Assembly: GCF_017571525.1 (NCBI RefSeq)
Contig: NZ_JAGETY010000009.1
Location: forward strand, 124,001-188,000
Direction of reading: 5' to 3'
Source of the DNA: Hymenobacter sp. BT559
Lineage (GTDB): Bacteria > Bacteroidota > Bacteroidia > Cytophagales > Hymenobacteraceae
DNA length: 64,000 nucleotides
The position numbers and the translations under genes are program-made. Of this stretch, positions 1-9,340 are shown in pieces; position 1 is the first letter of the stretch; each line of letters opens with the position of its first letter. A model generated the notes under the pieces. It was not told the origin of the DNA. It worked only from the letters and a program-made list of their open reading frames with translations, and searched no databases.

Positions 1-764
1 AGGCGGCTGGCCTTCACTACAAAGTCGAGGCGCAGCGGCGGCAGCTGGTAGGTGAGGCGGCCGGCGCCGTCGAGATGCGGGCGCTCGGCCAGGGCTCGCA
101 CCAGCACCGTGTGCGCCCCGAGCGTGTTGGGCACGAGGTGCAAAAACAAGCCGTTTTTCTCCCGCGTCAGCTTGTAGTCGATGTCTTGATTCTTCGTCCA
201 CTCGTTGCTGACGCGCACATTGGCTACATTGTTGGTACTCACTTCCAGCACTTTCTCTTCCCCGATGAATAATTCGGGGCTAGCCAGGCGAGCATCAAGG
301 GTAGTGCGCGTGAGGGGCAGCAGGCTCACAATCTGCTGGGCGCGGGCGGGCTGCCCGGCCGAGTCGGCGGGTGGGGCAAAGGCCAGCCGCACAAAGGGCG
401 CGCCGGTGAGGTTGCGAAAGTGCAGCATGCCCCGGTACTCGCCGGTGGGGCCCGCCACGAGCGAGTCTTGCAGCACGAAATCGGGCGAGGGCAGCAGGCG
501 CGGCGGCCGGCGGCCGGGCTGCGCGGGCACCAGCCGCAGTTCGGCCACCTGGTCGTCGTTGTGGTAATAGAAGTAGAGGCGCGGCTCGCCGGCCACCGTC
601 AGCATCTGCTCGCCCAGGCTGTAGCGCACCGTGTCGAAGGTGAGCGAGAAGCTGCGCAAGAGCGGCGTAGTGGGCGCCGAGCCCTGGGCCCGGGCACTGC
701 CGGGGGCTAGCCAGCCGGCGGCAAGCAGCAAAAACAGCGTTAGTAGCCCGTATTTTTTCAGCAT
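1..764 (-). CDS. Secreted hypothetical protein (3' end cut by window edge)
   Basis: The frame is open from an ATG at 764 to the left edge, so the C-terminus is missing. The protein starts with two lysines, a hydrophobic stretch and an Ala-Arg-Ala-Gln cleavage site at about residue 27, which is a Sec signal peptide. The visible 250 residues are mostly alternating beta-strand-like sequence without cysteines, as in periplasmic or surface Ig-like proteins of Bacteroidota. I do not recognise a named family. It is divergent from the next gene, with about 200 bases between them. The export prediction is firm; the function is unknown. Confidence 0.75.
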   Translation of the reverse strand, partial: MLKKYGLLTLFLLLAAGWLAPGSARAQGSAPTTPLLRSFSLTFDTVRYSLGEQMLTVAGEPRLYFYYHNDDQVAELRLVPAQPGRRPPRLLPSPDFVLQDSLVAGPTGEYRGMLHFRNLTGAPFVRLAFAPPADSAGQPARAQQIVSLLPLTRTTLDARLASPELFIGEEKVLEVSTNNVANVRVSNEWTKNQDIDYKLTREKNGLFLHLVPNTLGAHTVLVRALAERPHLDGAGRLTYQLPPLRLDFVVKASR

Positions 765-969
765 GAGGAAGCACGAATAGCGGGGCAAAGGTCCGCCCAA
801 AGAAGGATACAGGCCAACACGGCCGCGCTTTTTTTGGGTAGTTAAACCTTGAAGCCGCCGGCGCATCCTAGCCAGCGCGTAGTTTTAGCGTAGCGAGCGG
901 CGGGCTTCATCGGTGCCCCATGCTTTGCCGCCGAACATTGCCTTTTTTCTGCTCTCCTATCTTGCTTTC

Positions 970-1830
970 ATGCCCCGCGCATTTTTTAGCAGCTTGCTGC
1001 TGGCCTTGCTGGCTAGCCACGTAGGCTCGGCTACTGCCCTGCTGCCGCCCGACTCGCTGACCACCCAGCCTACTGCCCCGCCGCGGCTCACCTTAGGCTT
1101 TACTTCGGCCACGCGCACCACGTATTTGCAGCGGGCGCCCATGCCCGAAGACGACAAAGGCTACCTGAGCACCACCCTCACCTACCAGGCGCCGAGTGGC
1201 TTTATCGGCTCGCTCTACCTCAACCATTCGTATAGCTTCCAAACGCTGCACGAGCCGTTTATCAACTACGGCGAGCTGATGGCGGGCTGGCAGTCGGTGA
1301 GCAACTCCGACACCTACTGGACGGTGCAGTACACGCACCTGTTTGTGTCTGGCGAGAGCGCGCTGGTGCAAAGTTCCCTGCGCAACGATTTCAGCGCCAG
1401 CGTTACGCAGTTTTTTGGGCTCGTGACGGCCAGCGCCAGCGCCGATATCTTCGTAGGCAGCACCCACGACGTAGTCCTGACCTTCGACCTGAGCCACCAG
1501 TTCAAGCTGCCCGTGCTAACCCACGATACGCTCAGCATCGAGCCCACCGTAGAGTTTGGGGCCGGCAGCCAGCACTTCTACGCCTCCTCGTTGGCCACTA
1601 CCGGCCAGGTGCGCAGCAAGCGGCGCGGCATCGTGACCAAGAGCGTAGAGCCAGCCACGCCGGCTTTCAGCTCGCTGGGCTACACGTTTTCGGTGCCCAT
1701 TACGCTGGCGGCCGGGCGCTACAGTATAGCAGCCACCCCTAGCTACCTGGTGCCGCTGCACGTGCCGGCGGGCGGCTACGACACCTCCTTTTTTTACCTC
1801 ACCGTGGGCATTTCGCGCACGTTTTGGTAG
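970..1830 (+). CDS. Predicted outer-membrane/secreted protein
   Basis: An in-frame GTG lies at 913, but the first ATG at 970 begins a clean signal peptide (Met-Pro-Arg-Ala-Phe-Phe followed by a Leu/Ala core), so I take 970. The mature part is rich in alternating polar and aromatic residues, many Tyr/Thr/Ser, and ends in Phe-Trp, an aromatic C-terminus typical of outer-membrane beta-barrels. There is one basic insert (Ser-Lys-Arg-Arg-Gly) about two thirds along. No enzyme motif is visible. It is probably a barrel of unknown role. The gene stands alone and is convergent with the gluconokinase, only 4 bases apart. Confidence 0.75.
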   Translation: MPRAFFSSLLLALLASHVGSATALLPPDSLTTQPTAPPRLTLGFTSATRTTYLQRAPMPEDDKGYLSTTLTYQAPSGFIGSLYLNHSYSFQTLHEPFINYGELMAGWQSVSNSDTYWTVQYTHLFVSGESALVQSSLRNDFSASVTQFFGLVTASASADIFVGSTHDVVLTFDLSHQFKLPVLTHDTLSIEPTVEFGAGSQHFYASSLATTGQVRSKRRGIVTKSVEPATPAFSSLGYTFSVPITLAAGRYSIAATPSYLVPLHVPAGGYDTSFFYLTVGISRTFW

Positions 1831-1834
1831 GCGG

Positions 1835-2350
1835 CTAGGCCTGCGAGGCGGTGGGCGTCAGGTGCAGCTGGTCGATAATCTGCTGCACCAGCTGCTCGGG
1901 CGTGTCTTCGATGTTGAGCTTGAGGCCGTAGCTAGGGCGCTCCAGGGTAGCCAGCTGCGAGGCGAGCATATCGGCTTTCATGTAGTGGCCCTGGCGGCCT
2001 TCGAGGCGGGCGCGCAGCACGGCGGGGTCGCCATCGAGCAATACCCACCCGATGGGCAGGCTAGCCCCGGCCTGCAAGGTCTGGCGGTAGCTTTCCTTGA
2101 GGGCCGAGCAGGCCACTACGGCGCCGCCAGCAGCTTCCCATTGGCCAAAGTCCTTGGCCAGGGTGGCTAGCCACTCGGCCCGGTCGGCGTCGGTGAGGGG
2201 GTGGCCGGCGGCCATCTTGGCCACGTTGGCGGCCGAGTGGAAGTCGTCGCCGTCGTAAAATGGCCGGCCGATGCGCTGGGCTAGCAGCTCTCCCACGGTG
2301 GTTTTGCCGCAGCCCGATACGCCCATGATGAGGATGATAGGTTGGGTCAT
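1835..2350 (-). CDS. gntK: Gluconokinase
   Basis: This enzyme phosphorylates gluconate to 6-phosphogluconate with ATP in the cytoplasm and feeds the pentose phosphate or Entner-Doudoroff route. A P-loop GVSGCGKT lies at residues 10-17. It is followed by the family's acceptor region (FYDGDDFH) and the ACSALKESYR and GHYMKADMLASQ blocks seen in GntK-type gluconokinases. The length of 171 residues matches the family. An upstream in-frame Met adds 11 residues, but the ATG at 2350 leaves the usual short N-terminus before the P-loop. A glucose-dehydrogenase-like SDR lies 7 kb away; a functional link is only a guess. Confidence 0.92.
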   Translation of the reverse strand: MTQPIILIMGVSGCGKTTVGELLAQRIGRPFYDGDDFHSAANVAKMAAGHPLTDADRAEWLATLAKDFGQWEAAGGAVVACSALKESYRQTLQAGASLPIGWVLLDGDPAVLRARLEGRQGHYMKADMLASQLATLERPSYGLKLNIEDTPEQLVQQIIDQLHLTPTASQA

Positions 2351-2520
2351 GAGCGGGCGCAAGGAGTAGTAGAGGTGGAACACAAACTAAGCATGGCCCA
2401 ACATACGGCCGGGCTTTTAAAATGGCTAGCCACCTGCGGTGCGGCTCAGGGCGGCTGGTCCGCTCAAGGGTGCTTTTTAGCAGCTCGCCGGGCGCTGTTA
2501 CCGTTCGTGCGGGCCAGGGT

Positions 2521-2550
2521 TTTGGGGGCGCAATCGCGCCACTAGGTTTG
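2521..2550 (+). promoter_or_regulatory. Bacteroidota-type promoter for the alpha/beta hydrolase
   Basis: A TTTG at 2521-2524 is followed after 18 bases by TAGGTTTG at 2543-2550. This fits the -33 TTG / -7 TAnnTTTG pattern of Bacteroidota. It lies 30 bases before the ATG at 2581 and supports that start over upstream in-frame codons. Confidence 0.5.
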
Positions 2551-2580
2551 AGGCATTCTTTCACTTTTGCCCCCTGCCTC

Positions 2581-3519
2581 ATGTCGTTTGCCCTTCCCTT
2601 CCGCCGCTGCGCCCTGGCGCTGAGCTTCGTTGCAGCCTTCGCCAGCCGGCCCGCGTCGGCCCAAACTATCCCGGCTACCCCTAGCCAGGCGCCCGCTGCG
2701 CACCCCAGCTTTGTGGTGCAGGTGGTGGGCAAGGGCCGGCCAGTGCTGCTCATTCCGGGCCTCAACTGCACGGGCGCGGTGTGGGACGAAACCGTGGCCC
2801 GCTACCGCGGCCAGTACCAGTGCCACGTGATAACGCTGGCGGGCTTTGGCAGCGTGGCCCCGCAGCAGCCGGTATCGGCCCACCTGCTGCAAGACGTGCG
2901 CGACCAAATCTTGGCTTACGTGAAGGCGCAGAAGCTAAACCGGCCTGTTGTGATTGGCCACAGCCTGGGCGGCTTCCTGACCCTGTGGATGGCTGCCACT
3001 GACCCCACCGCGCTCGGCCCGCTCGAAATTGTGGATTCGCTGCCCTTCCTGCCCGTGGCCCAAAACCCCACCGCCACCGTTGAGAACACCCGCCCGCAGG
3101 CCGAGCTCATGCGCCAGCAGATGCGCCAGGGCCAGCTACCCTTCGCCGCCCGCCGCCAGATGACAGCCGGCATGGTTTCCGACACGGCCCGTATCACGCA
3201 GGTGGCTCGCTGGGGCCAGGCCTCGGACCCCGCCACTACCGGCCAGGCCATGTATGATATGTATACTACCGACCTGCGGCCCGCGGTGGCACGCATTCAG
3301 CAGCCGGTGCTGGTGCTGGGCACTTGGGCGGGCTACGCCGCCTACGGCGCCACCAAGGCCGGCGTGCAGCAGGTGTTTGACCTGCAATACGCGCCCGTGC
3401 CGCACCACACGCTGGTGATGTCAGAGGCCGGCAAGCACTTCGTGATGTACGACGACGCGCAGCTGTTTTTCAGTCAGACCGACGCCTTTTTGAAGCAGCC
3501 TACCGTGGCCGTTAAGTAA
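2581..3519 (+). CDS. Secreted alpha/beta hydrolase
   Basis: The open frame extends upstream to 2422, but the ATG at 2581 sits just after a good promoter and begins a signal peptide ending Ala-Ser-Ala-Gln. The mature protein is a single alpha/beta-hydrolase domain. It has an LLIPGLNCTG oxyanion-hole strand and the nucleophile elbow GHSLGG, with Ser near residue 125. A late His in the GKHFVMYDD region is the probable catalytic His. It is most likely a periplasmic esterase or acyl hydrolase of unknown substrate. It is 7 bases upstream of a membrane-protein gene and is probably cotranscribed with it. Confidence 0.88.
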   Translation: MSFALPFRRCALALSFVAAFASRPASAQTIPATPSQAPAAHPSFVVQVVGKGRPVLLIPGLNCTGAVWDETVARYRGQYQCHVITLAGFGSVAPQQPVSAHLLQDVRDQILAYVKAQKLNRPVVIGHSLGGFLTLWMAATDPTALGPLEIVDSLPFLPVAQNPTATVENTRPQAELMRQQMRQGQLPFAARRQMTAGMVSDTARITQVARWGQASDPATTGQAMYDMYTTDLRPAVARIQQPVLVLGTWAGYAAYGATKAGVQQVFDLQYAPVPHHTLVMSEAGKHFVMYDDAQLFFSQTDAFLKQPTVAVK

Positions 3520-3526
3520 TAAGCAG

Positions 3527-4108
3527 ATGACCTCAGCGCAACAACTCGACGCCTGGCGCCAGGAACTGGCCGTGACGGCCAAGAACGGCCTCAACTTTAT
3601 CCTGGCCGCTAGCCTCGTCTGGGCCGCCATTGCCTTCGTCTGGACGCTACCCTACCCGCCGGCCCGGCTCGGCTACATCACCTTTTTTGTGGGGCCGGCC
3701 ATGCTGCCATTAGCCTGGCTTTTCTCTAAAGTGCTGCGCACTACCTGGTTTTTGCCCCACAATCCGCTTCAGCCGCTGGGCCTGTGGCTCAATTTTGCCC
3801 AGCTGTTTTACTTTCCGTTTTTGATTTTTATTTACAGCAGGCACCCGGCGTATTTCGTCATGACCTATGGCATTATCACGGGGGCGCATTTTTTTCCCTA
3901 CGCTTGGTTTTACAATACCAAGGCGTACGCCGTGATGGCGGGCGTTATTGCGGTGGGCTGCCTGCTCATTGGGGTGCGCCCGGCGCCGGCGGCGCCCAGC
4001 TGGGTGGCGGCCTTCGTGGCCGGCGCGCTGCTGGTCCTGAGCGGGCTGCTGCTAGGGGCTTACCACCAGCAGAAGCAAACCTATTTGCCCGCCGCCGTGC
4101 CCGCCTGA
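3527..4108 (+). CDS. Multi-pass membrane protein, DUF7010-like
   Basis: The 193-residue protein has about six hydrophobic segments, separated by short loops, with a short amphipathic N-terminus. Its layout (Leu-Pro-Tyr-Pro-Pro-Ala-Arg loop, His-rich middle, TYGIITGAHFFPYAW segment) resembles the small DUF7010 membrane family, an assignment made from memory. The ATG at 3527 lies 7 bases after the hydrolase stop. The gene is followed after 42 bases by a sensor kinase, so the hydrolase, this protein and the kinase-regulator pair may be one operon. Confidence 0.78.
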   Translation: MTSAQQLDAWRQELAVTAKNGLNFILAASLVWAAIAFVWTLPYPPARLGYITFFVGPAMLPLAWLFSKVLRTTWFLPHNPLQPLGLWLNFAQLFYFPFLIFIYSRHPAYFVMTYGIITGAHFFPYAWFYNTKAYAVMAGVIAVGCLLIGVRPAPAAPSWVAAFVAGALLVLSGLLLGAYHQQKQTYLPAAVPA

Positions 4109-4150
4109 TGCTGGCCCTATTCCATCAGCTTTGTCCTTTCACCCTGCTTC

Positions 4151-5254
4151 ATGAGTGCTTCCTTAACCAACCGCCCTAGGCTCTACTGGACACTTCAGCT
4201 TACCGGCTGGGGGCTGTGGGATTTATCGGGCATCGCGCTGGTGTCGATTTTCGGGAAGTTTGCCTGGCTGCTGGTCGTGATTGAAAGCATTGTGGCGGTC
4301 ACGTTTTTGGGGCTCTCGCACGGGCTGCGGCTGTGGGCGCGGCGCCACGGCTGGGCGCGGCTGCCGTTGCTGCGCCTGCTGCCGCGGCTGGTGGCGGCCA
4401 TTGCGGCGGTAGTGGTGATAGGGCTGATTATTGTGGGCGTCGTCACCATTGGCGTGCTGTGGCTATGGTTTCCGAAGGAGCTGGGCGGCGGCTTTCCGTG
4501 GGTGCAGTACGTGGGCTACGCCATCAACCTTTCGTTTGCTATGGGCCTGTGGTCGGCTATCTACTTTGGGCTGCACTACCTCGACCACTACCGCTCGGCC
4601 GAGGTAGACCGCTGGAAGCTGGCCGCCGCCGCCCGCGAGGCCGAGCTCCAAACCCTGCAAGCCCAGCTCAACCCGCACTTTCTCTTCAATGGCCTCAACA
4701 ACATCCGGGCGCTGGTGATGGAAGACCCCGCCCGCGCCCGCACTATGATGACGCACCTGGCCGAGCTGCTGCGCTACACCATGCAACGCAACGGCACCGC
4801 CCAGGTACCCCTAGCCACCGAGCTCGACATAGTGGAAAACTACCTCCAGATCGAAGCTATGCAACTAGAAGAGCGCCTGCATTATACCCTCGACGTGGCG
4901 CCCGAGGCCTTGCCCGTGCGCCTGCCCCCCATGACACTGCAGCTGCTAGTCGAAAACGCCATCAAGCACGGGCTAGCCCCGCGCCCGGCCGGCGGGCGGC
5001 TAGCCCTGGGCGCGCAGTTTGCGGCCGATGGCAGCCTGCACATTGCGGTGCGCAATACCGGCCACTACGCGCCCGCGCCCGGCCACCCCGGCGTGGGCGT
5101 GCGCAACGTGCAGGAGCGGCTAGGCCTGCTGTTTGGCCCGGCCGCCACCTTCCGCATCGGCCCCGACCCGCTGCTGGCCGACACCGTGCTGGCCGAGCTG
5201 CGCCTGCCCGTCGCTACTACTCAACCTGCTATTCATGAACGCCTTACTTATTGA
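4151..5254 (+). CDS. LytS/YehU-type sensor histidine kinase
   Basis: The N-terminal 150 residues hold four hydrophobic helices. A short coiled coil leads into a His_kinase domain with LNPHFLFN, where His is the phospho-acceptor. There is an N-box LVENAIKHG and a glycine box GVGVRNVQERL. This is the kinase class that partners LytTR regulators. The last 20 bases overlap the downstream response-regulator gene, which indicates translational coupling. No extracellular sensing domain is present, so the stimulus is probably sensed in the membrane. The tail after LRLPV is poorly conserved, as expected from the overlap. Confidence 0.9.
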   Translation: MSASLTNRPRLYWTLQLTGWGLWDLSGIALVSIFGKFAWLLVVIESIVAVTFLGLSHGLRLWARRHGWARLPLLRLLPRLVAAIAAVVVIGLIIVGVVTIGVLWLWFPKELGGGFPWVQYVGYAINLSFAMGLWSAIYFGLHYLDHYRSAEVDRWKLAAAAREAELQTLQAQLNPHFLFNGLNNIRALVMEDPARARTMMTHLAELLRYTMQRNGTAQVPLATELDIVENYLQIEAMQLEERLHYTLDVAPEALPVRLPPMTLQLLVENAIKHGLAPRPAGGRLALGAQFAADGSLHIAVRNTGHYAPAPGHPGVGVRNVQERLGLLFGPAATFRIGPDPLLADTVLAELRLPVATTQPAIHERLTY

Positions 5255-5978
5255 CGACTCGCGCCTGGCCCGCACCGAGCTGCGGCACCTGCTGCAAGCT
5301 TTCCCCGATGTGCAGGTGGCCGGCGAGGCCAAGCACGCCGACGAGGCCCGCCAGCAAATCCGCGACTTGCGGCCCGACGTGCTGTTTCTCGACATTCATA
5401 TGCCCGGCCAAACGGGCTTCGACCTGCTCGCCTCGCTCGATGGGCCGGCCCCGCACGTCATCTTCACCACCGCCTACGACCAATACGCCCTGCAAGCCTT
5501 CGAGGTCAATGCGCTCGACTACCTGCTTAAGCCCGTGAGCGAGAGCCGGCTAGCCGCTGCGCTCGCCAAAATACGGTCGCTAGGCCCAGCCCCAGCGCCC
5601 GTTCCGCCCCCACCGGCCGCCCCCGAGCCGGCGGCGCCCATGCTCACGGCCCAAGACCAGGTGTTTGTGAAGGAAGGCGAGCGGTGCTGGTTTGTGAAGC
5701 TGGCCGACGTGCGGCTGTTTGAAATCAGCGGCGGGGCCACGCGGGTGTATTTCGAGCAGCACCAGCCGCTCATTCCGCGCAGCTTGCAGCAGCTGGAGGC
5801 GCGACTCGACCCGAAGGTGTTTTTTCGGGCCAACCGCCAGCAAATTATTAACTTGCAGTGGATTGCCGGCATCGAGCCGTGGTTCAGCAACACGCTCAAA
5901 ATCAGCCTGCGCCACGGCCCCGACGTGGAAGTTTCGCGCAGTCAGTCGGGGTTGTTTCGGGAATTATTGAGCCTGTGA
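5235..5978 (+). CDS. LytTR response regulator
   Basis: The frame is open upstream inside the kinase gene, but the ATG at 5235 starts directly at the receiver domain (MNALLIDDSRLAR). The receiver phospho-Asp lies in DVLFLDIHMPG, and the conserved Thr and Lys (FTTAYDQYA, YLLKPV) are present. A Pro/Ala-rich linker of about 25 residues joins a C-terminal LytTR DNA-binding domain containing FRANRQQIINLQWI. It is translationally coupled to the kinase and is its cognate regulator by position. Target genes are unknown. Confidence 0.92.
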   Translation: MNALLIDDSRLARTELRHLLQAFPDVQVAGEAKHADEARQQIRDLRPDVLFLDIHMPGQTGFDLLASLDGPAPHVIFTTAYDQYALQAFEVNALDYLLKPVSESRLAAALAKIRSLGPAPAPVPPPPAAPEPAAPMLTAQDQVFVKEGERCWFVKLADVRLFEISGGATRVYFEQHQPLIPRSLQQLEARLDPKVFFRANRQQIINLQWIAGIEPWFSNTLKISLRHGPDVEVSRSQSGLFRELLSL

Positions 5979-5980
5979 TG

Positions 5981-6033
5981 CAATGGGTGAATGATAACAA
6001 GGTCATTCACCCATTGCGCTCATTCACCCATTG
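5981..6033. terminator. Inverted plus direct copies of a 14-mer between convergent genes
   Basis: CAATGGGTGAATGA at 5981-5994 is followed by its exact reverse complement at 6003-6016 and again at 6020-6033. The first two can form a perfect 14-bp hairpin with an 8-base loop. The element lies between the convergent regulator and cyclase genes, only 2 bases from each stop codon. It probably works as a bidirectional terminator. Confidence 0.55.
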
Positions 6034-6034
6034 C

Positions 6035-6694
6035 CTAAAGTGGCCGCAGCAGCACCCTAGCGGGCGCCCCATCGCTGCCCACGATGCTGAGCGGCAGGCA
6101 CAGCAGCTCGTAGTCGCCGGGCTCGATGTGTTGCAAGGCTAGCCCCTCTATCACGCAGATGCCGGCGTCGAGCAGGGCGTGGTGGGCGTCGGCCTTGCCC
6201 ACCGAGAGGTAATCGACGCCTACGCACACCACGCCGAGGTCGCGCAGGTAGCGGGCGGCGTCGCCATCCAAGGCCACAAAATCGGGCTTGAAGGGCTCGG
6301 TGCTCCATTCGCTGTTCGAGATGCGCGTTTTGAACAGCAGCCGCGCACCTGGCTTGATGTCAATACCTTGTACCTCGGCCAGACTGATGCTTTTGGGGTC
6401 GTGGATGGCTACTACCCTAGCGGGGCCCATGAGGCGGCCCAGGTCGAGGGTGGTAGTGTCGCCGGCGCCGGTGGTGAAGTGCAGCGGGGCATCGACATGG
6501 GTGCCGGTGTGGGCGCTCAGGTGCAGCTCGGTCACGTTGGCCGCATCGCCACGGTCTTGGCTGAGGGTGCGGCCCACGGTCACGCCGAGGTTGTCGGGCC
6601 AGTGCACCATCTGGTTGCGAATGGGGGTGGTGGCGTCGAGCCAGGGAGCAGGTACGGGCATGAGTTTAGGATTCTTGGTCTTGGCGTTGGCCAT
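6035..6694 (-). CDS. Cyclase-family metal-dependent hydrolase (kynurenine formamidase-like)
   Basis: The cyclase-family metal signature HTGTHVDAPLHF is present near residue 60. Further His and Asp residues lie in the YLSVGKADAHHALL region, as in kynurenine formamidase and related amidohydrolases. The 219-residue length is normal and no signal peptide is seen, so it is cytoplasmic. The start overlaps the end of the upstream glucosidase gene by 29 bases, which suggests coupled translation. The exact substrate cannot be read from sequence; no other kynurenine-pathway gene is nearby. Confidence 0.85.
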   Translation of the reverse strand: MANAKTKNPKLMPVPAPWLDATTPIRNQMVHWPDNLGVTVGRTLSQDRGDAANVTELHLSAHTGTHVDAPLHFTTGAGDTTTLDLGRLMGPARVVAIHDPKSISLAEVQGIDIKPGARLLFKTRISNSEWSTEPFKPDFVALDGDAARYLRDLGVVCVGVDYLSVGKADAHHALLDAGICVIEGLALQHIEPGDYELLCLPLSIVGSDGAPARVLLRPL

Positions 6695-9317
6695 TCATTA
6701 CTTTGGGCTGCAAGAGCTTGGCAATGAGGCCCGTCCAGCCAGTCTGGTGGCTAGCCCCCAGGCCGTGGCCGGTGTCGCCGTTGAAATATTCGTTGAAGGT
6801 GAGGTAGTCCTTGAAATTGGGGTCTTGCTGCAGCTGGTCGCGGTCGCCAAAGCAGGCGCGGCGGCCGGTGGCAGGGTCGCGCAAAAAGAGCTTGGTGAGG
6901 CGCGCCGTCAGGGCGTCGGCCACCGCCAGCAGCGTTGTAAACTGCCCCGAGCCGGTCGGGTATTCCACCTTAAAATCTTCGCCGAAGTAGTGGTGAAACC
7001 GTTGCAAGGCTTCTACGAGCAGAAAATTAACCGGCATCCAAATGGGCCCGCGCCAGTTAGAATTACCGCCGAAGAGGTCCGTTTCCGACTCGGCCGGCTG
7101 GTAGTTTACCGTAATGTTGGTGTCTCGGAACACGTAGGGATGGTCTTTATACACCCGTGATAAGCTGCGCACGCCGTAGTCCGACAAAAACTCCTGCTCA
7201 TCCAACATCCTGAACAGCAGGCGTTTCAACCGGTGGCCGCGCAATAGGCTGAGCAGGCGGCGGGCGCCCTTGCCGGGCTCCTGCCAGTGGCTGACTAAGG
7301 CCGCCAGGTGCGGGCGGTTGGTGAGCAGCCAGTTCATGCGCTCCCGAAACAGCGGGGCGCTGTCCAGCAGGTCTTCGTCGAGCACTTCCACAGCAAACAT
7401 GGGGATAAGGCCCACCATAGTGCGCACTTTCAGCAGCTCGTGGCCCCCATCGGGGGTGTTAAGGGCGTCGTAGTAAAACTCGTCCTCGTCGTCCCAGAGG
7501 TTCAGCGCGGCGTTGCCCACGTTGGTCATAGCCTCGGCGATGTAGAGGAAGTGCTCGAAAAACTTGCTCGCCAGGTCTTGATACACTGGATTGGTGCGGC
7601 TGAGCTCCAGCGCGATGCGCATCATGTTGAGCGCAAACATGGCTACCCAGGCCGTGCCGTCGGCCTGCTCGAGGTAGCCGCCGAAGGGCAGCGGCGCCGA
7701 GCGGTCGAACACGCCGATGTTGTCGAGCCCCAAAAAGCCGCCCTCGAAGATGTTGCGCCCGTCGCGGTCCTTACGGTTGACCCACCACGTAAAATTGAGC
7801 AGCAGGCGGTGAAAAACGGTTTGCAGAAAGGCCACGTCGCCGCCATCGCCGCGCCGTTTCTGGTCCATTTTATACACCCGGAAGGCAGCCCAGGCGTGCA
7901 CCGGCGGGTTCACGTCGCCAAAGCGCCATTCGTAGGCCGGCAATTGGCCATTGGGGTGCATATACCAGTCGAGGCACAGCAGCCCGAGCTGGTTTTTGGC
8001 GAAGGCCGGGTCGAGTTGGGCTAGCGGAATGCAGTGAAAAGCCAGGTCCCAGGCCGCATACCACGGGTATTCCCAGGTATCAGGCATAGAGATGATATCA
8101 CTGTTGTCCAGGCTTTTCCAGTCAGCGTTGCGGCCCACCAGGCGCTCGGGCGGCGGGGCAGGCTGGGCGGGGTCGCCGGCCAGCCAGCGTGGCACGCTGT
8201 AGTGGTAAAACTGCTTGCTCCACAGCATGCCCGCGAAGGCCTGCCGCTGAACCAGCCGGGCATCAGCATCGGGAATATCTGCCTGAATCTCTGCGTAAAA
8301 CGCATCGGCGTCGGCTTGGCGCTGAGCAAAAATCTCGTCGAAATCGGCGAAGGGCTCGGCCAGCCCGTCGGGCCCTAGCCGCAGCCGCACTTGCTGGCTA
8401 GCCCCGGCCGCCAGCGTGAGGGCGTAGTGGGCCGCGGCCTTGCTGCCGGTGCGGGCAGGGTTAACCTTATTTTTTTGACCATCAACCAGATAATCATTGA
8501 CCCCATCCTTGAAAAACTGCTCGGCTGAGGTCGCATTGTACAGCCGCTGGCAGTTCGTGTTATTGTCGCAAAACAGCCACTCGGGGCTGCCCTCGGTATA
8601 GCAGGTAAGCTCGGTTAGCTCCTGGTGGCGCACCTGCACGGCGCCGTCGGGCTGCGCCGTGAGGCTGGGGCGGTAGTCGTCGTAGCCCCAGGCCCAGGTG
8701 TTGCGAAACCAAAGCTGCGGCAGCACGTGCAGGGGAGCTTCGTCGGGGCCGCGGTTTACGATGGTGTAGCGGATGAGCAGGTCTTCGGGGCCAGCCTTAG
8801 CATATTCCACAAACACGTCGAAATAGCGGCCGTCGGCAAAAATGCCGGTATCGAGCAGCTCAAACTCGGGGTCTTTGCGGGTGCGCTTCCTGTTCTCAGC
8901 TAGCAGCTGTTCGTACGGAAAAGCCCGCTGTGGATACTTGTAAAGCAGCTTTTGATAAGAGTGCGTAGGCGTGTTATCAAGGAAATAGTAGATTTCCTTC
9001 ACGTCTTCGCCGTGGTTGCCCTGTGGCCCGCTCAGGCCAAAAAGCTGCTCCTTTAGGTAGGGGTCCTGGCCATTCCAGAGGGCTAGCGCCAGGCACAGGC
9101 GCTGGCCGCTGTCGCAGAAGCCAGCCAGGCCTTCCTCGCCCCAGCGGTAGGCGCGGCTGCGGGCCTGGTCGTGCGTGGTGTAGTTCCAGGCATCGCCACC
9201 AGCCGAGTAGTCTTCGCGCACCGTGCCCCACTGGCGCTCAGCTAAATAAGGGCCAAACAGCCGCCAGGGCTGCTGGTCGGTGTCGGCGTCGAAAAGGCGT
9301 TGGTGTTCGGGGGTCAA
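6666..9317 (-). CDS. GH63/MGH1-like glucosidase
   Basis: This is a protein of about 880 residues with the opening block GPYLAERQWGTVREDYSA and the sequences NGQDPYLKEQLFGLSG and GNHGEDVKE. These are typical of bacterial GH63-type glucosidases, which cleave alpha-glucosidic bonds with an (alpha/alpha)6 barrel. No signal peptide is visible. The frame extends to an ATG at 9377, but the extra 20 residues are translated from an inverted repeat and do not look like family sequence. A TTG at 9317 (Leu-Thr-Pro-Glu-His-Gln) starts exactly where homologues usually begin, so I prefer it. The 3' end overlaps the cyclase gene. Confidence 0.88.
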   Translation of the reverse strand: MTPEHQRLFDADTDQQPWRLFGPYLAERQWGTVREDYSAGGDAWNYTTHDQARSRAYRWGEEGLAGFCDSGQRLCLALALWNGQDPYLKEQLFGLSGPQGNHGEDVKEIYYFLDNTPTHSYQKLLYKYPQRAFPYEQLLAENRKRTRKDPEFELLDTGIFADGRYFDVFVEYAKAGPEDLLIRYTIVNRGPDEAPLHVLPQLWFRNTWAWGYDDYRPSLTAQPDGAVQVRHQELTELTCYTEGSPEWLFCDNNTNCQRLYNATSAEQFFKDGVNDYLVDGQKNKVNPARTGSKAAAHYALTLAAGASQQVRLRLGPDGLAEPFADFDEIFAQRQADADAFYAEIQADIPDADARLVQRQAFAGMLWSKQFYHYSVPRWLAGDPAQPAPPPERLVGRNADWKSLDNSDIISMPDTWEYPWYAAWDLAFHCIPLAQLDPAFAKNQLGLLCLDWYMHPNGQLPAYEWRFGDVNPPVHAWAAFRVYKMDQKRRGDGGDVAFLQTVFHRLLLNFTWWVNRKDRDGRNIFEGGFLGLDNIGVFDRSAPLPFGGYLEQADGTAWVAMFALNMMRIALELSRTNPVYQDLASKFFEHFLYIAEAMTNVGNAALNLWDDEDEFYYDALNTPDGGHELLKVRTMVGLIPMFAVEVLDEDLLDSAPLFRERMNWLLTNRPHLAALVSHWQEPGKGARRLLSLLRGHRLKRLLFRMLDEQEFLSDYGVRSLSRVYKDHPYVFRDTNITVNYQPAESETDLFGGNSNWRGPIWMPVNFLLVEALQRFHHYFGEDFKVEYPTGSGQFTTLLAVADALTARLTKLFLRDPATGRRACFGDRDQLQQDPNFKDYLTFNEYFNGDTGHGLGASHQTGWTGLIAKLLQPKVMNGQRQDQES

Positions 9318-9340
9318 CTGGTAAAAGCAAAAAAGACTGT

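Noticed and set aside
4333..5238. 301-codon frame inside the histidine kinase gene
   Set aside because: The kinase frame holds all His, N and G boxes; this frame is Arg/Pro/Gly-rich noise.
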